Part shown: one piece after another, positions 43,984 to 52,348 of the stretch
Layout: every line of letters starts with the position of its first letter
How positions within the stretch are numbered: position 1 is the stretch's first letter
Assembly: GCA_023450615.1 (NCBI GenBank)
Contig: JAEXGT010000052.1
Location: forward strand, 16,895-80,894
Source: Pseudomonadota bacterium
GTDB lineage: Bacteria > Pseudomonadota > Alphaproteobacteria > Rhizobiales > Beijerinckiaceae
Reading direction: 5' to 3'
Length of the DNA stretch: 64,000 nt
Notes under the pieces: generated by a model
What the model saw: only the letters and a program-made list of their open reading frames with translations
Databases searched by the model: none
Told to the model about the DNA's origin: nothing
Position numbers and translations under genes: made by a program

Positions 43984-45534
43984 CTATAACGTCGCTTCAT
44001 GGATTGTTGTGCCTTCGGGCTCGGCTTCATGCTCCCCCGACCGGCGCCGCTTTCGATCTTCCAACAGGAGGCGCGTGGTAATGCGCGCGCCTTCGTAGAT
44101 GACAGGCAAGCCGCTGCCGGGATGCGTACCGCCGCCCACCAGATAGACGTTGCGGCCGAAGCGGTTGTGCGGCCGGAAATAGAGCATTTGCGTGAGGTTA
44201 TGTGCGAGATTGAAAGTGGCGCCCTCGAACACGGAAAAATCGTTCTGCCAACCGCGCGGCGTCACCATGCGCTCGAAGCGGATGCGGCTTTCAATGTCGG
44301 AGAGCCCCAGCAGCTTGAGGCGTTCGAGAGCAATCTTGCGATAGCGCGGGGCTTCCTTCTGCCAGTCGATCCCGCAGCGCAAATTCGGCACGGGCACGAG
44401 CACGTAAAGGCTCGTATGGCCTTTTGGCGCGAGTGAAGGATCGGTTGCGCCCGCATGCTGCACATAGACCGAAGGCTCTTCGGGAAGGATACCTTCCGTG
44501 ATTTCGCGAATGTTGCGCTCGTAGTCTTTGGCGAGAAGGATCGTGTGATGAGATAGGTCGCCGACCTCTCCCTCGATGCCGAGATAAAGCATGAAGGTCG
44601 AGCAGGAGAGTTTTGCACGATCGAGCTTCTTGTTCTTCCAGCGCGGACGCATCTCCTCCGGTACGAGGCGGCGCATAGCATGACCGAAATCGCCATTGAT
44701 GACGATGGAATCGGCAGCGATGCGTTCTCCATCAGCCTCCACGCCAACGGCTTCGCCATTGTCGTAGAGAATGCGATCAATGGGCGTGTTCAAGCGAATG
44801 TCGACGCCCATTTTCCGGGCGACATTCGCCATCGCTTCCGACACGGCGCCACAGCCGCCGATTGGATGATAAACGCCGTGCTCGTATTCAAGGAATGACA
44901 GGATCGTGAACAGGCTCGGGCACTGGAACGGCGACATCCCGAGATATTTTGTCTGGAAAGAGAAGGCGAGGCGCACACGCGGATCGGCAAAATAACGCTT
45001 CAGATCGCCGTTCACGCTGGAAAAAGGCCGCAGCTTCGGTAACGCCGCCAACATGGCCGGTGAGATGAGATCTGCGGGCGAACTGAAGGATTGTTCGAGA
45101 ACAGGCCGGAAGGCTTCGAGCTTTGTCCGATTGTCGTTCAGAAAGCGCCGGACATTGCGCGCATCCGCAGGCGCCAGACGCGCGATCTCCTGTTCGAGGC
45201 GCGCAAGGTCACCTGTCGCGCGAATCTCGCCGCCGCCTTCGAAGATGAGGTGATATTGCGGGTCGAGGCGCCTGAGTTCGACGTGATCCTCAAGCCGCTC
45301 GCCGCACGCTTCGAAGATATCCTTCAGGACGCGGGGGTAGAGAAAGAACGTAGGGCCGATATCGAACTTGTAGCCGCCCGGTGCTTCAAGCGTTCGCGTA
45401 CGGCCCCCGACGGCCGACTCGCTTTCGAATAACGTTACTGGAATGCCTTCCCGCGCTAGCAACATGGCGGATGCAAGGCCTCCGGGGCCCGCACCGACGA
45501 TAGCAACACGCGGCGAGCGCGAGGCATTCGGCAT
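43984..45534 (-). CDS. crtN: Phytoene-desaturase-family protein, probable CrtN-like (dehydro)squalene desaturase
   Basis: 516 residues, the first gene of the carotenoid operon. FAD motif RVAIVGAGPGGLASAMLLAREG (14-19 GAGPGG), desaturase block VGGRTRTLEAPGGYKFDIGPTFFLYP, and the C-terminal signature FGRNVYLVGGGTHPGSGLPVIYEGARI, typical of CrtI/CrtN. With no CrtB or CrtE nearby and HpnCDE in the same operon, the substrate is probably squalene (C30). The symbol is a functional guess by context. The start ATG at 45534 opens onto a 301-base divergent promoter region. Confidence 0.83.
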   Translation of the reverse strand: MPNASRSPRVAIVGAGPGGLASAMLLAREGIPVTLFESESAVGGRTRTLEAPGGYKFDIGPTFFLYPRVLKDIFEACGERLEDHVELRRLDPQYHLIFEGGGEIRATGDLARLEQEIARLAPADARNVRRFLNDNRTKLEAFRPVLEQSFSSPADLISPAMLAALPKLRPFSSVNGDLKRYFADPRVRLAFSFQTKYLGMSPFQCPSLFTILSFLEYEHGVYHPIGGCGAVSEAMANVARKMGVDIRLNTPIDRILYDNGEAVGVEADGERIAADSIVINGDFGHAMRRLVPEEMRPRWKNKKLDRAKLSCSTFMLYLGIEGEVGDLSHHTILLAKDYERNIREITEGILPEEPSVYVQHAGATDPSLAPKGHTSLYVLVPVPNLRCGIDWQKEAPRYRKIALERLKLLGLSDIESRIRFERMVTPRGWQNDFSVFEGATFNLAHNLTQMLYFRPHNRFGRNVYLVGGGTHPGSGLPVIYEGARITTRLLLEDRKRRRSGEHEAEPEGTTIHEATL

Positions 45535-45835
45535 GAAAAACCAATCCTAATGATCTGAGCAACAAACGGAAAGCCTGTGCTTAAAACCAAGTAGAACAAG
45601 AAAAACCGCCGACCAGATGCGGAGCCTGGGAATTACAAAGCCCCACGCGTTCGTGATTAAATAATGAAACTATATCCAGGCTATATCCTGTCGAATTATA
45701 ACCATAACAGGCTATAATTCAGGTTTGTTCACATGCTCAAAAGTATGAGTTTATAAGGGGAAAATCTAACTGCCTTATTATTGCCTTTTTAAAGATGAGT
45801 TTCGCTTCCAATACAAGAGGAAGGGGAGACTATCT
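45535..45835. promoter_or_regulatory. Divergent control region between the carotenoid operon and the RlpA-like gene
   Basis: 301 AT-rich bases without a gene. A perfect 8-bp inverted repeat, GAATTATA at 45693-45700 and TATAATTC at 45713-45720, lies next to a tandem pair of CTATATCC at 45670-45677 and 45681-45688. These look like operator sites for a regulator of the pigment operon or of rlpA. The regulator itself is not in the window. Confidence 0.45.
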
Positions 45836-46249
45836 TTGAAGAACATCCTCACCCGAGCGACAGCTATCGCGCCACTTCTATTCGTTGCAGCGTGCAATAC
45901 GACCGCCTCCAATGATCCCTCCACGACGGGATCCATCTCGCAAGCCAGCCTGGGCAAGGAACTCCAGCGGGGCACCGCATCCTGGTATGGCCCTGGGTTT
46001 CACGGTCGAAAGACCGCCAGCGGCGAGCGCTTCGACTCCAATGACATGACGGCAGCCCACCGCTCCCTGCCTTTCGGGACGCGCCTTAGGGTTGTCAACG
46101 AATCGAACGGCCGCTCGGTGGTCGTGCGCGTGAACGACCGTGGGCCTTTTGCCCACCGGCGCATCATTGATCTGGCGAAAGGCCCCGCTCAAGCCCTGGG
46201 CCTGACCTCTGTCGGTACGGGATACGTTTCCCTGCACAGGCTCGACTAA
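45836..46249 (+). CDS. RlpA-like double-psi beta-barrel lipoprotein
   Basis: 137 residues. The start is a TTG (45836) with GGGGAG upstream; no ATG in frame would keep the signal. The lipobox is LLFVAAC, so the protein should be lipid-anchored. The DPBB domain is nearly all of the mature part: GTASWYGPGFHGRKTASGERFDSNDMTAAH, LPFGTRLRVVN, VVVRVNDRGPFAHRRIIDLAKGPAQALGL. RlpA cleaves denuded glycan strands at septa, but this short form lacks the SPOR domain found in classical RlpA. Confidence 0.88.
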   Translation: MKNILTRATAIAPLLFVAACNTTASNDPSTTGSISQASLGKELQRGTASWYGPGFHGRKTASGERFDSNDMTAAHRSLPFGTRLRVVNESNGRSVVVRVNDRGPFAHRRIIDLAKGPAQALGLTSVGTGYVSLHRLD

Positions 46250-46322
46250 GCAGCCCTGAATTAGGCGCTTCTTAATTCCTTGCGGCGATTCTTGCTCCGA
46301 TTCGGGACCAAGGGTTGCTTAC

Positions 46323-46679
46323 ATGGAATCGAGATCGTCTCAGGCGACGAACGTCATCCGCTTTCCGGGCGCACGCTCGTCGGCCAATACACGCCGCGAT
46401 CAGAAAAGCCTTATGGATGCGGTCTATGCCGCAGGCTCACTGCCGATTGCGGCGGATGATCGAGCGAGCAAGGATATGGCGACGCGGCTCAACATCTTCG
46501 GCTTCGTCGTCATCGACGAAGTTCAGACGGACGGGACTGCGCGCCGCCTGCGTCCTTCGGAGGCGTTCCAATCCTCCACGCAGCACCCTTGGCGCGTCTC
46601 CAAGCCTTCAGGCTGTTACCGGGTTGACGATTCCTGGCCCGAAACGGATCAGGATCTGTTCGCCGCTCTTCAGGCCTGA
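46323..46679 (+). CDS. Conserved hypothetical protein
   Basis: 118 residues with an ATG start at 46323. The first 30 residues are basic and low complexity (RSSQATNVIRFPGARSSANTRRDQ). The remainder (DMATRLNIFGFVVIDEVQTDGTARRLRPSEAFQ, then RVSKPSGCYRVDDSWPETDQDLFAALQA) looks like a small soluble domain. No family was recognised. It lies between an RlpA-like gene and another small gene, all on the same strand. Confidence 0.6.
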   Translation: MESRSSQATNVIRFPGARSSANTRRDQKSLMDAVYAAGSLPIAADDRASKDMATRLNIFGFVVIDEVQTDGTARRLRPSEAFQSSTQHPWRVSKPSGCYRVDDSWPETDQDLFAALQA

Positions 46680-46777
46680 CGCAAAGGCTCGTCTTTTCCC
46701 CTTCCTGAACTATGTCCTGCCGCATGGCGGAGTTCGCATGAGCCTCGCCGTCTCCTCGTGAGTGCAGGATCAACGCG

Positions 46778-47083
46778 ATGCAACTTGTGCAGATTCTTCT
46801 GCCGCTCGCCGACAATGCCGGCCGCCGCTTCGACGGAAAGGCTTATGGCCGCGTTCGCGCCGAATTGTCGGAACGCTTCGGCGGAATCACCAGCTTCACC
46901 CGTGCTCCCGCCGAGGGTGTCTGGAAAGAGGGCGGTCATACCACCCACGATGATATCGTCGTGTTCGAAGTGATGGCCCGCGAGATTGACCATGCCTGGT
47001 GGGAAAGTTATCGCGCCGAGCTGGAGCGCCGCTTCCAGCAGGAAGCGATCGTAATCCGCGCCATCAAGGTTGAAATGCTCTGA
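46778..47083 (+). CDS. Small conserved protein of unknown function
   Basis: 101 residues (MQLVQILLPLADNAGRRFDG at the start). A ferredoxin-like alpha/beta pattern is plausible: strand, helix (AYGRVRAELSERFGGITSF), strand, then DDIVVFEVMAREIDHAWWESYRAELERRFQQEAIVIRAIKVEML. Homologues seem to be common in Rhizobiales, but no function was recalled. It lies 57 bases upstream of the PHA-system gene and may share its transcript. Confidence 0.65.
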   Translation: MQLVQILLPLADNAGRRFDGKAYGRVRAELSERFGGITSFTRAPAEGVWKEGGHTTHDDIVVFEVMAREIDHAWWESYRAELERRFQQEAIVIRAIKVEML

Positions 47084-47139
47084 CGGCGGAACCTCCGCCC
47101 AGCTGCTTCGCTTGTCGTGTCGGTTAGCGGAGCATTCTC

Positions 47140-47451
47140 ATGTCAAAACCTCTCATCGTTTCCATTCCCCACAATCTCGGCAAGGCCGAGGCCCTACGCC
47201 GAATACAGGGCGGCATGAGCGGCCTGAAAGCCCAGTTCGGCGACAAGATTGCGTCTATCGATGAAAGCTGGGCCGACGACCGCATGGATTTCCGTGTTGG
47301 TGCCATGGGCCAAAACGTGAGCGGCAACGTGCAAGTGATGGATGAGCAGGTGCGCGTTGAAGTGCAGTTGCCGTGGCTTTTAGCGATGATTGCCGAGAAG
47401 GCTAAGACTTTCATCCAGAAGCAGGGAACGCTGATGCTGGAGAAGAAGTGA
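47140..47451 (+). CDS. Polyhydroxyalkanoic acid system family protein
   Basis: 103 residues of the PHA_gran_rgn family. The start SKPLIVSIPHNLGKAEALRRIQGG is diagnostic: IxHxLxxxEAxRRI. The middle (SWADDRMDFRVGAMGQNVSGNVQVMDEQVRVEVQLPWLLAMIA) and the basic C-terminus (FIQKQGTLMLEKK) also match. Members are linked to polyhydroxyalkanoate granules or regions. No PHA synthase is in the window. Confidence 0.85.
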   Translation: MSKPLIVSIPHNLGKAEALRRIQGGMSGLKAQFGDKIASIDESWADDRMDFRVGAMGQNVSGNVQVMDEQVRVEVQLPWLLAMIAEKAKTFIQKQGTLMLEKK

Positions 47452-47644
47452 TACGGGCGTCCATCATGAATAGTCGTTCACAAACATGAACGCAGATGGA
47501 ACCAAGTAGCGTCGACTGCGTTAATTAAACGATTGCGCCCGCGACTCATCTCCGGCGCGCTTCATTAAAGTCATCGCATTATTCGCCCCGGACCGTGATT
47601 TTCCGTCCGTTCGTGACAACACACCTTTTCTTGAGGATCGCGCT

Positions 47645-48865
47645 ATGCAAGAGCGTTTGATGACGCAGCCGCATGCCCTCCGCCAGCCCTCTAAAGCGAC
47701 TTCCGAAAAGCCTCTTCTCGTTTGTTTTTCGCACCTTCGGTGGGATTTCGTCTGGCAGCGTCCGCAACACCTGCTCAGCCGCGCGGCCAAACATTACGAT
47801 GTGCTCGTCATCGAGGAACCCATCTTCAAGGCTGGCATCCAACCGCATATGGATGTGAGCAGTCGTCCCCAAGGTGTCACCATTGCCGTTCCGATGTTAC
47901 CCGAGGGCCTCTCGCATGAAGATGTCATGGCGGAGCAGCACGACCTCATCGAGGGTCTGATTGGCCGTGAGTCCAGTGGTTCGCGCGTGTTCTGGTACTA
48001 CACGCCCATGGCGATAGCCTTCACCAGCGATTTGGAATGCGATCTGTGCGTCTACGACAATATGGACGAGCTGTCGCTCTTCAGGGGCGCATCGCAGGAA
48101 CTGCTCGATCTTGAAAGTGCGCTCTTCTCGCGGTGCGATCTGGTTTTCACCGGCGGTATGAGCCTTTATGAGGCAAAGAGGAATCGTCACCGCAGCGTTC
48201 ACGGTTTCCCGTCCTCCATCGACTTCAACCATTTCTCGCAAGCTCGATCGCTCCGTCAAGAGCCGGATGATCACGCGCATATTCCTTATCCGCGGCTCGG
48301 CTTTTTCGGCGTCGTGGACGAGCGCATGGATATCGACCTTCTGGCCGAAACCGCCGACCTGCGTCGCGACTGGCAGTTCGTCATGATCGGTCCAGTGGTC
48401 AAGATCGATCCAGCTACGTTGCCGCAGCGCCCGAATATCCATTGGCTCGGCGGCAAGGATTACAAGGAGCTGCCTCATTATCTGGCAGGCTGGGATGTGG
48501 GGTTCATGAATTTCGCGCTCAACGAGGCGACGAAGTTCATCAGTCCGACCAAGACACCCGAATTCCTGGCTGCCGGGGTTCCGGTGGTTTCGACGCCGAT
48601 CACCGATGTGGTGAAGCCTTACGGTGAAAAGGGCCTCGTCGAGATTGCCCGCAACGCGGAGGAAGTGGTCGCCAAAGTCGAAGCGATCCTCGCCCGTCCT
48701 AAGGGGGCCTGGCTTGCGAAAGTCGACCGGTATCTGTCGCAGGGATCCTGGGACAAGACCTGGGGCGCGATGCACAAGCTCATGCTCGACGCGAGCGGCG
48801 ATGCGGCCTCTGAACGTCCGGCCGCCGCCTCCCTCCCCATTTATGCCACCACGCCTGCGGAGTGA
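47645..48865 (+). CDS. Glycosyltransferase (GT-B, family 1/4-like)
   Basis: 406 residues. N-terminal part LLVCFSHLRWDFVWQRPQHLLSRAAKHYDVLVIEEP is typical of a group that precedes UDP-galactopyranose mutase. C-terminal GT-B features: LGFFGVVDERMDIDLLAETADLRRDWQFVMIGPVV, LPHYLAGWDVGFMNFALNE, TKTPEFLAAGVPVVSTPI. Cytoplasmic or membrane-associated. glf starts 6 bases later, so it may transfer a sugar to which galactofuranose is linked, or use UDP-galactofuranose. The acceptor is unknown. Confidence 0.87.
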   Translation: MQERLMTQPHALRQPSKATSEKPLLVCFSHLRWDFVWQRPQHLLSRAAKHYDVLVIEEPIFKAGIQPHMDVSSRPQGVTIAVPMLPEGLSHEDVMAEQHDLIEGLIGRESSGSRVFWYYTPMAIAFTSDLECDLCVYDNMDELSLFRGASQELLDLESALFSRCDLVFTGGMSLYEAKRNRHRSVHGFPSSIDFNHFSQARSLRQEPDDHAHIPYPRLGFFGVVDERMDIDLLAETADLRRDWQFVMIGPVVKIDPATLPQRPNIHWLGGKDYKELPHYLAGWDVGFMNFALNEATKFISPTKTPEFLAAGVPVVSTPITDVVKPYGEKGLVEIARNAEEVVAKVEAILARPKGAWLAKVDRYLSQGSWDKTWGAMHKLMLDASGDAASERPAAASLPIYATTPAE

Positions 48866-48870
48866 TCTGA

Positions 48871-50025
48871 ATGTACGATTGGCTGATTGTCGGCGCTGGC
48901 TTTGCGGGAAGCGTGCTGGCCGAGCGTCTTGCAACCGAGCGCAACGAACGCGTCCTGCTCATCGACCGCCGCAACCATATTGGCGGCAATGCCTATGATC
49001 GCTATGACGATGATGGCCTGCTGATCCATCAATACGGGCCGCATATTTTTCACACCAACTCGAAGCAGATCTTCGACTATCTGTCCCGCTTTACCGAATG
49101 GCGCTTCTATGAGCATCGGGTGTTGGCGGAAGTGGACGGCATGCAGGTGCCGATCCCGATCAATCTGGACACTGTCAACAAGCTCTATGGCCTGAACCTC
49201 ACTTCGGAACAGCTCCAGAACTGGTTTGCGGAGCGCGCGGAGAAGGTCGGCGAGATCAAGACATCGGAAGACGTTGTCGTGTCGGCGGTAGGCCGGGAGC
49301 TTTATGAAAAATTCTTTCGGGGCTACACCCGAAAGCAATGGGGCCTCGATCCGTCCGAGCTCGATAAATCCGTGACATCGCGCGTGCCGACCCGCACCAA
49401 CCGGGACGACCGTTACTTCGCGGACGAATTCCAGTTCATGCCCAAGCACGGCTACACGCGGATGTTCGAGAAGATGGTGAACCATCCGAACATCCATGTC
49501 ATGACACAGACGGATTATGAGGACGTGAAGCACATCGTCCCGCATCGCCGCGTCATCTATTCGGGCCCAATCGACGAATACTTCAACTACCAGTTCGGCA
49601 AGCTGCCCTATCGTTCACTGCGTTTTGAGCATGTCACCCTCGACAAGCCCTGGCATCAATCCGTGGGCGTGGTGAACTATCCGCAGACACAGGATTACAC
49701 CCGTGTGACGGAGTACAAGCACCTCACAGGGCAGGAGCATGTCAAGACCGCGCTGACCTACGAATATCCCTCGGCCGAGGGCGATCCCTACTATCCCATC
49801 CCGAAGCCGGAAAATCAGGAACTCTTCAAGAAATACGAACGCCTGGCCCTTGCAACGCCCGATGTGTGGTTCGTCGGCCGTCTTGCGACATACCGTTACT
49901 ACAACATGGATCAGATCGTCGGTCAGGCCCTCGCCACATTCCGGCGTATCAACGAGTCGTTGCCTGTCGACGCCGATACCTCGGCCGTCAAGGTCATGTC
50001 GTCTTCCGCAGCTCTGATATCGTGA
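48871..50025 (+). CDS. glf: UDP-galactopyranose mutase
   Basis: Flavoenzyme of 384 residues that interconverts UDP-galactopyranose and UDP-galactofuranose in the cytoplasm, for cell-surface glycans. FAD site YDWLIVGAGFAGSVLAERLATERN; substrate-binding GPHIFHTNSKQIFDYLSRFTEW; catalytic-site segment GYTRKQWGLDPSELDKSVTSRVPTRTNRDDRYF; C-terminal FAD contact VWFVGRLATYRYYNMDQIVGQAL. All are typical of Glf. It is part of a saccharide locus with the glycosyltransferase 6 bases upstream. Confidence 0.96.
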   Translation: MYDWLIVGAGFAGSVLAERLATERNERVLLIDRRNHIGGNAYDRYDDDGLLIHQYGPHIFHTNSKQIFDYLSRFTEWRFYEHRVLAEVDGMQVPIPINLDTVNKLYGLNLTSEQLQNWFAERAEKVGEIKTSEDVVVSAVGRELYEKFFRGYTRKQWGLDPSELDKSVTSRVPTRTNRDDRYFADEFQFMPKHGYTRMFEKMVNHPNIHVMTQTDYEDVKHIVPHRRVIYSGPIDEYFNYQFGKLPYRSLRFEHVTLDKPWHQSVGVVNYPQTQDYTRVTEYKHLTGQEHVKTALTYEYPSAEGDPYYPIPKPENQELFKKYERLALATPDVWFVGRLATYRYYNMDQIVGQALATFRRINESLPVDADTSAVKVMSSSAALIS

Positions 50026-50100
50026 CATGAGAGCTTCATCGAACAATCCGCGCAGAGAAGGGTTTCTACAGGTCTGATATAAAATAGCTCGGAGTTAATG

Positions 50101-52272
50101 ATGAAGCGACCCCTTGAGCTTTGGGGCGGCATCGAATGCACGGTTGCGCGTGTCGGCGATGAATACCGCGATCAAAGCCTGGAAACCGGGTATAGCGACC
50201 GGATCGAGGATCTCGACCGGATCGCAGAACTCGGCATCCGAACGCTCCGCCATCCGGTTCTTTGGGAAACGGTTTCTCCCGAAAAGCCGGACCGTATGGA
50301 TTTCGCGTGGCACGATAGCCGTCTGGTAAGGCTGCAGAAGCTCGGCATTCGGGCTATCGCAGGCCTATGCCATCATGGCAGCGGACCGCAATATACTCAT
50401 ATGCTCGATCCGGCATGGCCCGAGTTGCTGGCGCGCCATGCGGCCAACGTGGCCGAACGTTATCCGCATCTCGATCTCTACACGCCTGTCAATGAGCCGC
50501 TCACTACAGCGCGGTTTTCGGGTCTGTATGGCCATTGGTATCCGCACGGCACGAGCTATGAGGCTTTCCTCAAGATCCTCGTGGCGGAGTGCAAGGGCAC
50601 CGTGTTGTCCATGCGTGCAATCCGCAAGATTCGCTCCGACGCGCGGCTCGTTCAGACGGACGACATGGGCAAGACTTTCTCGACGCCCACGCTCGCCTAT
50701 CAGGCCGAGCACGAAAACCAGCGCCGGTTCTTAGGCTTCGATCTTCTCTGCGGCATGGTGAACCGGGATCATCCCTGGTGGCAGATCCTGATCGATCATG
50801 GCGTGAGCGAGGCCGATCTCGAACTGCTTCTGGAGGGCGATGCCGCCCCCGACATCATCGGCATCAATCATTACCTCACAAGCGAGCGCTATCTTGACGA
50901 GAACATGAAGCGATATCCCGAGCACCATTGGGGCGGAAACGGCCGGCATCAATATGCGGATGCGGAAGCCGTGCGGATGCCGCTGCCGCCAGAGGAACTC
51001 GGTCCCGCAGCTCGCCTGCGCGAGGTCTGGGAGCGCTACAAGCGTCCCATCGCCGTAACGGAGGCCCACCATGGCAGCTCGCGCGATGATCAATTGCGCT
51101 GGCTCATGGAGGTCTGGAACGACGTCAATACGTTGCGGGATGAGGGCGCTGACATCCGCGCCGTGACGGTCTGGTCCCTCTTCGGTGCGGTGGACTGGAA
51201 CAGCCTTCTCACCCGCCGCGACGGCTTCTATGAAGCCGGTCCCTTCGATGTGCGGGCTCCAGAACCTCGCCGGACCGCGCTTGCGCATGCTGCCGAGGCG
51301 TTGGCGAAGACCGGCACATACGATCACCCGGTGCTAGACCGGGCCGGCTGGTGGAAACGCGATATCCGTTTCTATAAGCGTCCGGCGAAGCGATCGCGAT
51401 CGTGTTGGCTTGCGAAAGAGCCGCGCCAGCTTCTGATTACAGGCGCCACCGGCACGTTAGGCCGCGCCTTTTCACGGCTTGCAGAGTTCCGTGGCCTCAA
51501 CCATGCCCTGCTGTCACGCGGCGACATGGATATCGCAGATCCGAAAAGCGTCGAGGGGGCCCTGCGTTGTCAGAGGCCGTGGGCTGTCATCAACGCGGCA
51601 GGCTATGTGCGCGTGTCGGAAGCCGAGGACGATGCAGAGGCGTGCTTCCGCGAGAATGCGATCGGAGCGGAGATCCTCGCGAAAGCATGTGCGGATCTCG
51701 GCATTCCGCTCGTGACCTTCTCGTCCGATCTGGTCTTCGACGGAACGCTCGACAGGCCTTACGTTGAAAGCGATGCGGTCAACCCCACCACGGTCTATGG
51801 CGAAAGCAAGGCCGAGGCCGAGCGACGAGTTATGGCTGCGCATGACGAGGCGCTCATCATCCGCACGAGCGCTTTCTTCGGCCCCTGGGACCGCTACAAC
51901 TTCGTGTGGTCGATCCTCAACACCTTGAGCAAGGACGATGCCGTCGAAGCCAGCATCGATGTCGTCTCTCCCACCTACGTGCCCGATCTCGTCAATACCG
52001 CCCTCGATCTTCTCATCGACGGCGGAATCGGCATCTGGCACATGGCCAATATCGGCGAGTTATCATGGCGCGACCTGGCTGCGCAGGCAGCCGAGCGGGC
52101 CGGGTTCGATTCAGTTCTTGTTCGCGGCGCAGGAGACGTGCCGATGCTGAACACGGCGCTGTCGACCGAGCGCGGCATCCTCATGCCGCGCCTCGAGACG
52201 GCGCTCGACCGCTTCTTCATAGACAGCGAAGTGGAGTGGTCGGAGGAGGGCCTCAATGTCGCTGCCGAGTAG
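50101..52272 (+). CDS. Fusion of a family 1 glycoside-hydrolase-like domain and an RmlD-like dTDP-4-dehydrorhamnose reductase
   Basis: 723 residues from the second of two adjacent ATGs (50101), which is 6 bases from GGAG. Residues 1-430 resemble a GH1 barrel: acid/base Glu132 in TPVNEPLTT and a nucleophile candidate Glu321 in AVTEAHHG. Residues 440-723 are an SDR of the RmlD type: ITGATGTLGRAF, YGESK (Tyr566, Lys570), VINAAGYVRVSEAEDDAE and a C-terminal LSTERGILMPRLETALDRF. RmlD makes dTDP-L-rhamnose. A hydrolase joined to a nucleotide-sugar reductase is unusual. Codon use and frame are continuous, so it is not an assembly artefact visible here. Confidence 0.85.
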   Translation: MKRPLELWGGIECTVARVGDEYRDQSLETGYSDRIEDLDRIAELGIRTLRHPVLWETVSPEKPDRMDFAWHDSRLVRLQKLGIRAIAGLCHHGSGPQYTHMLDPAWPELLARHAANVAERYPHLDLYTPVNEPLTTARFSGLYGHWYPHGTSYEAFLKILVAECKGTVLSMRAIRKIRSDARLVQTDDMGKTFSTPTLAYQAEHENQRRFLGFDLLCGMVNRDHPWWQILIDHGVSEADLELLLEGDAAPDIIGINHYLTSERYLDENMKRYPEHHWGGNGRHQYADAEAVRMPLPPEELGPAARLREVWERYKRPIAVTEAHHGSSRDDQLRWLMEVWNDVNTLRDEGADIRAVTVWSLFGAVDWNSLLTRRDGFYEAGPFDVRAPEPRRTALAHAAEALAKTGTYDHPVLDRAGWWKRDIRFYKRPAKRSRSCWLAKEPRQLLITGATGTLGRAFSRLAEFRGLNHALLSRGDMDIADPKSVEGALRCQRPWAVINAAGYVRVSEAEDDAEACFRENAIGAEILAKACADLGIPLVTFSSDLVFDGTLDRPYVESDAVNPTTVYGESKAEAERRVMAAHDEALIIRTSAFFGPWDRYNFVWSILNTLSKDDAVEASIDVVSPTYVPDLVNTALDLLIDGGIGIWHMANIGELSWRDLAAQAAERAGFDSVLVRGAGDVPMLNTALSTERGILMPRLETALDRFFIDSEVEWSEEGLNVAAE

Positions 52273-52295
52273 AGGCGCTGGCATCCGGATATAAG

Positions 52296-52330
52296 AAAAG
52301 CGGCGCGGAAATGAGCCGCGCCGCTTTTTC
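52296..52330. terminator. Bidirectional Rho-independent terminator
   Basis: A perfect 13-bp stem: AAAAGCGGCGCGG at 52296-52308 and CCGCGCCGCTTTT at 52316-52328, with a 7-base loop. A T-run follows on the plus strand and a run of A precedes it for the minus strand. It sits between the convergent GH1-RmlD and GH2 genes. Confidence 0.93.
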
Positions 52331-52348
52331 TTTTAAGCCGGAAGTGAA

